Position numbers and translations under genes: made by a program. The notes beneath the pieces were generated by a model. That model was not told the origin of the DNA and made no database searches. It worked only from the letters and a program-made list of their open reading frames with translations. This document shows positions 57,089 to 64,000 of a stretch of 64,000 bases of DNA, piece after piece (within the stretch, counting starts at the first letter, position 1; each line of letters begins with the position of its first letter). This DNA comes from Takakia lepidozioides. Lineage: Eukaryota > Streptophyta > Takakiopsida > Takakiales > Takakiaceae. Location: NCBI GenBank assembly GCA_030704615.1, contig CM060734.1, positions 50,050,042 to 50,114,041 on the forward strand, written 5' to 3'.

Positions 57089-60032
57089 ATGATCAAACTA
57101 TTTAGTGTAAAGCAAAAGCAAAAGGAAGCGGCTGAGAGTGCCAATGGCCGGGCGCCCGTCAAGAAGCAAAGCGCCGGCGAGTTGCGAGTGCAGAAAGGTT
57201 TGTTCTTTTTTGTTAGCCCGTCTCCGACGCTTTGAACTTGTTTTCTTGTGTGGAGGCTGAACAGCGTTGAGATTTGTTTCGTGTACAATTTTAAGGATGT
57301 TGGGGTTTTCGGCAGATACTGCGTTTGCATTTGTCCGATATCTAGGGCTAGGTGTGGAGTTGGTATTGTTTCATCTATGTGTCGTCCGCCTCCTTGAATT
57401 ATCACGTGGAATTGTCGCATTTGGCGTTTCCTTCTGGTAGTTTGTAGTTTCCGGATCGGAGCATAGTATGCCTGTTGCAGAGGTTGTGAAAGTTCCTTTT
57501 ATGTTCAAACATACCTTGCTTTAGGACGGTATATCTTTCATTATCACCTTTTAATCCGCTTAAGGCGTTCTGATCAAAGGTTTTGGAATTATTGCTAGCT
57601 TGTAAAACTTGCAGTACCTTACCCTTTGTGTTCGAAGAGCCCCCGTCGTAGTTACGTTATGTGTCTCTTTCTCTCTCTCTTTTTTTAGGGCTAGCTCGCA
57701 ATCTTGCAGTATCTCACCCTTTTTCATGAAAGAGGTCTTATGTGTACATTCTTGTTGTGTTTGAGTCTGATTATTGTCGGTTTTGAATGCTACATCTTGG
57801 CTGAGTCTTCTCATGTTGACACAGAAACTCGGTTTGTCTCCACCCTTTGTATGGAACTGATGCAGTGGGGAGTAGCAGCTTTTCACTGTTGTACTGGATG
57901 TAGTTGATTTGTGCTGTACCCTTGGATCGACTTAGTCTTTCAGTTTCATTCCTCTTATCTTCTTACCTCTAATCCCTTGATGTTTTGTCCTGGTGTCTTT
58001 GTTTCATGGGAAGTATTTGTGAAATGTTTGTGGGCGTGGCAGTGTTCAAGGTCAATTGACAACTCTTTTTTCCATGCTAAGTAGGGTTGGTTTGCTTTCA
58101 ACATGTTCCAATTTGGTTGTGGACGTCTTGGAAGTAATTACTCTGTCGGAGGGTCTTGCAGATATCAGTGAGTTGAATTTGGCCAAGACCACATCGATTT
58201 CCTTCCCCAATGGTAAAGACAACCTTCTCAGTTTCGAGATCACAATCCGACCTGATGAGGGCTATTATTTGTAAGTGAATTCTGTGTCCAAGCTCATTTT
58301 GAGTATGTACTAACGTGAAAATGTGAGATTCTACATGAGCAGGTTTGTTGAATGGCATTATGCAGTTCTGTAATGGAGTCAGCTTTAACTTGGGGTGATC
58401 TACTTAGACTGGAATTTCCAGTTTCGAATTTAATAGTATGCATTGATGGGGAACTATGTGTGATGTCATATGCACTTCTTGTGGTCAGTTTTGGTGTATG
58501 TCAGGTCAACAGAAATCGAACTAAAATTCTCTTGGTGGGTAGAGGGAAAGAGAAGGCATGGTGTATCCAACTGTTTGTTTGTTGATTTGTATGTATCCTG
58601 TGAATTGTATGGCAGAGGAGGAACTTTTGTGTTCAGTTTCCAGATCTCACAAGTGTACCCCCATGAGGCACCCAAGGTGAAATGTAAGACAAAGGTAAGC
58701 GCATTTTCCTGGAAGAGACCTATGTAAAGTTCTGTCTGTCCCCAGCAGGCCTTTCGGAGTTTTCTTTAGAGAAGCAATGATATTTACAGAATACTCAAAA
58801 CTGCTTTTCAAAGTTGAAAGAATCTGAATCATTACACTTCAGTTCAATAGTAGGCAGACTGCTTTGAAATGATGGAGACATGTTTTGACACCATATCTCA
58901 GTCTCATGGGTTACACCGTACCATGCATGTCAGGACACTAGTCTTCATGGGGTCATTGCCTGGGGTATTCATCACCAGGGTTTAGTCTGATTCTTCTGTA
59001 GTGCTCGTACACAATCCCAGGGTATACTAATTAAAGGCTCGAGCGAGAGGGAGGAAAGAAGCTGGAGAGTAAGCTGTATGTAATTCATGTGCAGGTTTAT
59101 CACCCAAACATAGATCTGGAGGGCAATGTGTGTTTGAACATTCTTCGGGAGGACTGGAATCCTGTGCTGAGTGTCAACTCGATCATCTATGGCCTTCAGT
59201 ATCTTTTCCTGGTATATTTTGTCCCTCTCTTTTTTGTTGCCAGCCCTTCTCAGGTTCCTTAATTATTTATTTCAACTTGATTACTAGCAGTTTTTAAGCA
59301 GTTATGAAGTCTTGAGAGCCCTTAGGTGATGAATGCTGGTGCCTCTCATTTTGAATTTGGTAATAGGTAATGTGTCTCTGGCGTTGTTTTCCAGCACTGC
59401 ATTATAATGATGTTTGGTGGTTGCTGAAGTAATTATTTGGATTGAATCATCATAAAGACAGGGAAGACAGACAGTAGTTGTAACATTTGAATATTCTAAT
59501 AGCTTCCACACCATCGTATCTCTAGAGCCCAATTATGAACTGTAACTGCATTGGCTATTGAAAGCTAAGATGTGGGAACATGTCAGGCAAGTGGGACATA
59601 GTCATGAGGTCCTGAAACCAGATCAAGTGCCCATTTTAGATCTATTTCTTCTGGTTTGTGGCATTATCCAAGGGACATGGCTCACTAATAGGTCCTTCCA
59701 GAAGCTTGGTCTGTAAGATGAATGGAACCAACCCCTTTCTCTCACTGCCTCCTCCCCCTTTCTGTTGCATCCATTCTGAGTGGGAAGGTTTTGGCTGTAA
59801 TGCTACTGCAGTCAGTCATCATTTCATCCTTTCTCTTCCTTGTCTTCCCCTTCTGCCTCTTTCTTCAGACTCACTTTGGTTTTTACATGGGCAGGATCCT
59901 AATCCAGATGACCCGCTCAATCATGAGGCGGCTGAAGTGTTGAGAGACAACCCCAGGCAGTTTGAGACGAATGTGAGACGATCGATGTCAGGGGGCTATG
60001 TTGGAGGTAACCATTTTCCTAGATGCATTTGA
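57089..60032 (+). CDS. RCE1: NEDD8-conjugating enzyme E2 (UBC12/RCE1)
   Basis: Five exons: 57089-57197, 58162-58270, 58616-58694, 59095-59211 and 59895-60032. GT-AG introns and phases fit, giving 183 aa, the usual length of Ubc12. The N terminus [16 protein letters not shown] is the extension that contacts the NEDD8 E1 (APPBP1-UBA3). The E2 fold follows, with [38 protein letters not shown] and the active-site segment [12 protein letters not shown], in which Cys112 is the thioester residue and HPN (102-104) the oxyanion motif. The enzyme charges NEDD8 and passes it to cullins in RING-type E3 complexes. The ATG at 57089 is the first in the exon after a 5' UTR acceptor. A candidate AATAAA signal lies at 60086-60091. 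Confidence 0.96.
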
Positions 60033-60085
60033 TGCTTCTAGGGTTTGGTAACGGGAGGTCAAAAGGTAGATCGTTAGTTGGTAGT

Positions 60086-60091
60086 AATAAA
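60086..60091 (+). terminator. candidate polyadenylation signal of UBC12
   Basis: AATAAA 54 bp after the UBC12 stop codon. Confidence 0.4.
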
Positions 60092-61934
60092 CTCAAGAGG
60101 CTTTTTCAGTGCAGTATAGACACCGCTCTTGTCATGTGCACAATTTCTGTCTATGCAAGTGGAAACAAGCCAATGTTACACAGCTATTATCTCTTTGGTG
60201 TGGGATGAAATTTGCCATTTAAAAAACAGATGACTTCTGTATAGAAGTGAAACATTCATCAAAGTGTCTTCACGCCTGCCAGGAAGGTGTGTGTCCTTAC
60301 TAACTTCCTTGATCCATAACGTGCCATGCGGTTGGTGAGGAGTAGGGAAGGGCCCCAGGTTAGGTTCCGTGCATGTGAGGTGGTAGATTTCAGCAAGTGA
60401 ATCTATTATTCCCTTCTGAAATTGCTGCTGGGTGCACTCATCTGGCCAGTGCATTTCTCTTTCAATTGTGAATCATGTGCAATGTTAGCAGTGCTTGGGA
60501 CTTGGCAGACATCAATTATGGTTTTGGCACAGGCTGAATAAGCTAGAGCTAGATAAGCTGGGATTTTCTTTGGTAGCCGATACTGTTGTTCATAGCTTAT
60601 TTGTTGATTTCGATCAAGCTAGCATCGGATAACTTAACTGATGATCATACATGTAGCCTGAGCAGAAGGGTTGAGGAACCTTCCAATGTCACAGCAATTG
60701 TTACCGACTGACATGTGGTGATTCTGCATTAACAATTGAACAGACTTAAAAGTAAACGCCAGAGCAATTTAGAGCAAGAGGGCTTTCACTATTTTAGGGA
60801 CCACCTTCACTTATCCCTTAATTGGCGTAAGGTGCTGGACTACAACCATAATTGTCAATCTGGAATTCATTTAGATGGATCATAGATACGAGGATGTTCC
60901 TTGTGGAACGACCCTTGGTATTACCAGAAAGCTCAAACTATTTTGTTGGTAAAAGTAGGAGAGGAGAGATCTTACTTGGGTGGCTTTACTTTTGTCCTTT
61001 CTTCAGATCTGTCTAGTGTGCTGGTTGTTGTACAACACAACCTCATGGTAGGTAGTCTGTCACAAGCTTTAGTGATGCACATAACCCAGCCCAGTGGAAA
61101 TATGTGGTTTAGACTCTCATCTGCCATACCTATTATGGAGTCTTTGTGGTGTTGTGCTGTGATTAGAATGTTTCGAGTCTCTTCAACAGCACGGACTTTC
61201 AAATAGAGCCCACCGCCGAAAGGGGGCAGTAGCCGCAAGGTGAAGTGGCTCTTTAGTTACGCCGGCTTTGGCCGGAGTCATCTGTCTCTCTCTCTTTGTG
61301 GTGTTGGAAGTTTTATCTCTCTTATGTTCATCTGTCAAGCTTAAGGTGGCTTCAAGACACAGGGGGTGCGCATGCGATTCTCTTCTCATGCATTGTCCTC
61401 ACCAAAGTCAATTTATCAAAGTATATGTTTGTCAGGTTTTGCTTGCAAAATCAGTTGCAGTTCCAAGTTAAAAAAATTCACAAACATGGCAAGTTGACAC
61501 TTCTCGTTCTCTTTTCTCCATGTGTACAAGGTACACATGAGAGTGTGAAGAAAGAAGGGAAGGTGGAGAACACCAAGATGCTAACATGGCTCTATAAGTG
61601 GGCGACCAAGCTCCTTCCTCTAGACATTGTTGAGTTTAGGTACTACGTGCTGGCAACCTGCATGGCTGCCCTCTGCGTCCACACTTGCGAGATCACTTTC
61701 GACAAGCTCCTCACCTGCATCAAACAAGCCGCGGCTTGGCGCCTCCAAGAGCGCGGTGATGGGACCGACGACCGACAACCGCGAACTTAACTTCAACCTA
61801 TTCATTTCCCTTACTTTATTCTATGAGGGACATGAACCATTTACCCTTTGTTTCCCTGTACCCCTCATTTGACCTAATGTCAGCCCTCATGTCCCCTAGG
61901 ACTTTAGCACGTGTGTATGCATCAGACTCCTATG
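60092..61934. other. unassigned 3' flank with dispersed repeat
   Basis: No recognised gene. 61203-61295 is a repeat copy. The plus-strand open stretch 61520-61790 (ending TDDRQPRT) is open on both strands and contains a KLLPLDIVEFRYYVLATCMA segment I cannot assign; it may be retroelement-derived. Confidence 0.35.
61203..61295 (-). repeat. dispersed repeat shared with 41711-41802
   Basis: The reverse strand reads CCGGCGTAACTAAAGAGCCAC, CACCTTGCGGCTACTGCCCC and TTTCGGCGGTGGG, matching the 41.7 kb locus with about 10-15 percent difference. A GA/CT-rich run lies on the same side at both loci. Confidence 0.7.
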
Positions 61935-63788
61935 ACATCACACGTGCGTGAGACTCACGGCGGATCCGGCCCGGGCTGACCCTGTCCAGGAACGCCCCGG
62001 CCCCCGCCGGGCGATGCCCTGGCCCGGTCAGGGCATTCCTGCGGATTTTACTTGGGTGCAGTAAAAGCGAGGTAACACCCAAACCTAATGATTGAGGCGG
62101 CACTGCGTCCATTATGATGCCCTAATGGATGAAAAACAGTATCACGTCCATCCGCGCCTCATACAGGGTGGCTGGCGCCAGCAGGGCAGGCATTATTACC
62201 GGGCAGCCCTCGATGATGGCCTGCCGGGATTATTGTAGGCCCGGTTGAATACGAGAGACCCGCTCCTCGCTTCTCATCCGTATGCCTACATCCATCCATC
62301 ATCCGGGCCTACCGGGCCCAACGCCGGTCCCAGGACGTGGATGAACGTTGGATGTACAGACCACATGCCAGCTGCCATAGCCGGTCACGAGCGCTTTTGA
62401 CCCTCATCCACGGGTGTCGCACTCCCTCTTTATTCTCTTACTCTCGCGTACACGACTTATATCACGCCACGTGGACAATCAGTCAGTGTCAGTGTAGCAG
62501 CGTTACGATGTGACAGGCGTCGCATGTGCATGGCTGCACTATACATGTGCATGACCAACTGCCAGATGCACATGCACATCCCACATATGCAAAGGGGCGG
62601 AGGATGAGGGGCCCGCGCGCCGGCGGGTTTCCATCCATCATCCATCGCTTTGGCTTGGATAACGGACGGCGTTAGTTAAGGTGTGGATGAAAGGTGGGGC
62701 AGAGAATGATTTGGCGGCATACATAGAGCTGCGCCATGTACGCACCCGCCATCGCTGCGAGCTCTTTCTGTCCCTGCCGTCCACGCTCCTCGTCTCCATT
62801 CAGCTTCAGATCTTTCTCGTACGTATCGCGGCCTCTCTACACCTTGATTGTGTGTCCATTTGTGTTTGCATTGCAATCTGTTTTGTTTTCAATGCTGCAT
62901 TCATGCTTCTTCCTCCCCTTATCTGCATAGTCGTCTGTTCGATGCATCCGAATCTGTGATCTGAGTTATTTGGCATTCATATCGGACCTCGCGAGTGTTT
63001 TCTTCTTCTTCTTGTTTACATAGAATATTTTCCTGGCTTCTCTGCGTCTGCATTGTACTCTTGACGTGTACGAGAATCCATCTTTGTTTTTTTTGTTCTT
63101 TTGCATCTGTATTGGCATTCCCCTGCATCTTCGTTTGCTTCTGGTTTCACGGGATCTTCAAATTTTCATTTACGCTGGCCTGCAATCGCGTGCTTTTTCT
63201 GTTTGAAAAGATTCGACGGTAAGAAGATCTCACTGTGAGGCTATATATCTTTCTCTCGTGTCGGCGGATTTCCTTCTTTTCTGTGTCTTCCAAGCTGCAT
63301 GGGAGTGTTACCAGCAGGGCTAGGTGCTTTCCGATGCGTGACGCGCTTAAGGTGTTCCTCACCTGATCCCTCTTCGGGTATTTGCAGCTGTATTGAACTG
63401 TCTTTGCAACTTCATTACAGTATTACATTGTCTGACATGCTCGAGTAAAATGAAGACACGCTAGCCGCATTCGCTCATTTGTACTCTTATCATACTGCAT
63501 CCCACCGCTCCTTCGCCATCTGTTCTTGTTTGCCCGCCTCCTAAGCCTTGGTTATGTGTGTGGAGAGTACTTGAAATTTGTTGTTCCTTGAGATTCGTTT
63601 CATACTTCAGTTCGTCTTACCTATGACTTTATTTTTACACTTATTCTAAGACTGCGGGCCTCCTAATGTACTGATTCCCTGATCTTGTCCGCAATGTGTA
63701 GCACCTCATCATCTGCCTGAAATCCTCTTTGGCCGAGTGCAGTAGCTGCATCAAAGGACAGCTCCACGGACCCCAAGGGAAGGGGTCA
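61935..63788 (+). promoter_or_regulatory. GC-rich promoter and long 5' leader of the last gene
   Basis: A CpG-rich block (61940-62400) with GGCCC/GGGCC palindromes and a G-box core at 62468-62473, then CT/T-rich sequence from about 62750. The latter looks like a 5' UTR with an intron (an acceptor ending gtgtag lies near 63702). No frame before 63789 shows protein features. Confidence 0.4.
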
Positions 63789-64000
63789 TGGCGAGTGTGA
63801 TCGGGAATCACAGAGGATCTGTACAGAATGCCATGGGTACATTCGTATGCTTTGCGATACTTATCATTTCCAGGAGTTCTCTAGTGCTGGCGCAGGAGAC
63901 ATACCAGGTGAAAGCTGCAGCGCCAGTCGCGGTACCGGTACCGGCACCGGCTCCGGCGCCATATCATAAGCCGACATTGCATGAGTTGGTGGTAGGTGCT
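63789..64000 (+). CDS. secreted Pro/Ala-rich protein, N-terminal part
   Basis: Open from ATG 63789 to the window edge (70 codons, partial). After a basic start, a hydrophobic stretch AMGTFVCFAILIISRSSLVL and an A-Q-E site look like a signal peptide. Then comes a Val/Pro/Ala repeat (PVAVPVPAPAPAP), as in arabinogalactan-type or cell-wall proteins, and HKPTLHELVVG. The rest is outside the window, so the family cannot be named. It uses a GC-rich third base, like the other host genes. Confidence 0.6.

Noticed and set aside
61520-61790. Candidate small gene after UBC12
   Set aside because: Both strands are open over the same stretch, there is no family match, and it lies next to a dispersed repeat.

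Overview
The window is nuclear DNA of a plant. The protein-coding genes are split by many GT-AG introns and all belong to plant or general eukaryotic families. Most of the remaining sequence is transposon debris: plant-type LINEs, hAT-type MITEs, a Ty3-type gag, tRNA-headed SINE-like pieces and satellite arrays. I cannot fix the species. Compact genes set among old repeats would fit a seedless land plant, but that is inference.

Four host genes are well enough supported to annotate. (1) On the minus strand, 11060-6044: a five-exon gene for a 715-aa protein with four MA3 domains (MRF/PDCD4-like translation regulator). (2) On the plus strand, 34658-40590: a twelve-exon gene for a 686-aa protein with an N-terminal MIP1-type leucine zipper and a C-terminal DUF547 domain. 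(3) On the plus strand, 57089-60032: a five-exon gene for a 183-aa NEDD8-conjugating enzyme (UBC12/RCE1). (4) On the plus strand from 63789 to the window edge: the start of a secreted Pro/Ala-rich protein. Exon phases join without a frame break in the three complete genes. The regions upstream of the three plus-strand genes carry CACGTG (G-box) cores.

Layout: 1-5.8 kb is relic transposons (a hAT MITE with its target duplication, transposase-like pseudogenes, a decayed Ty3 gag). 6-11 kb is the MA3 gene. 11.5-15.3 kb holds a minus-strand LINE relic cut up by a three-copy tandem array. 16-22.8 kb is a nest of two opposed LINE relics, two inverted arrays of a 53-54 bp repeat, a small palindromic satellite and a second hAT-like MITE. 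22.8-31.8 kb is mostly unassigned, with a histidine-kinase pseudogene, a foldback and a SINE-like element. 32-40.6 kb is the DUF547 gene. 41-46 kb is dispersed repeats. 47-51.2 kb is two tandem arrays followed by a Ty3-type Gag reading frame broken only by two TGA codons and with no pol. 51.7-53.3 kb is a large array built on a 24-bp perfect palindrome. 54.1-54.7 kb is an element with 42-bp terminal inverted repeats. 55.3-56.6 kb is a tandem duplication just upstream of UBC12, one copy carrying a tRNA-like insertion. 60-63.7 kb is repeats, then a GC-rich region and the promoter/5' UTR of the last gene.

The genes do not form a pathway; they are neighbours in a repeat-rich region. The most unusual material is the palindromic satellite family, which occurs at two loci in opposite orientation with recurring GCTCACG hairpins, and the 54-bp monomer array that sits directly upstream of a LINE ORF1.
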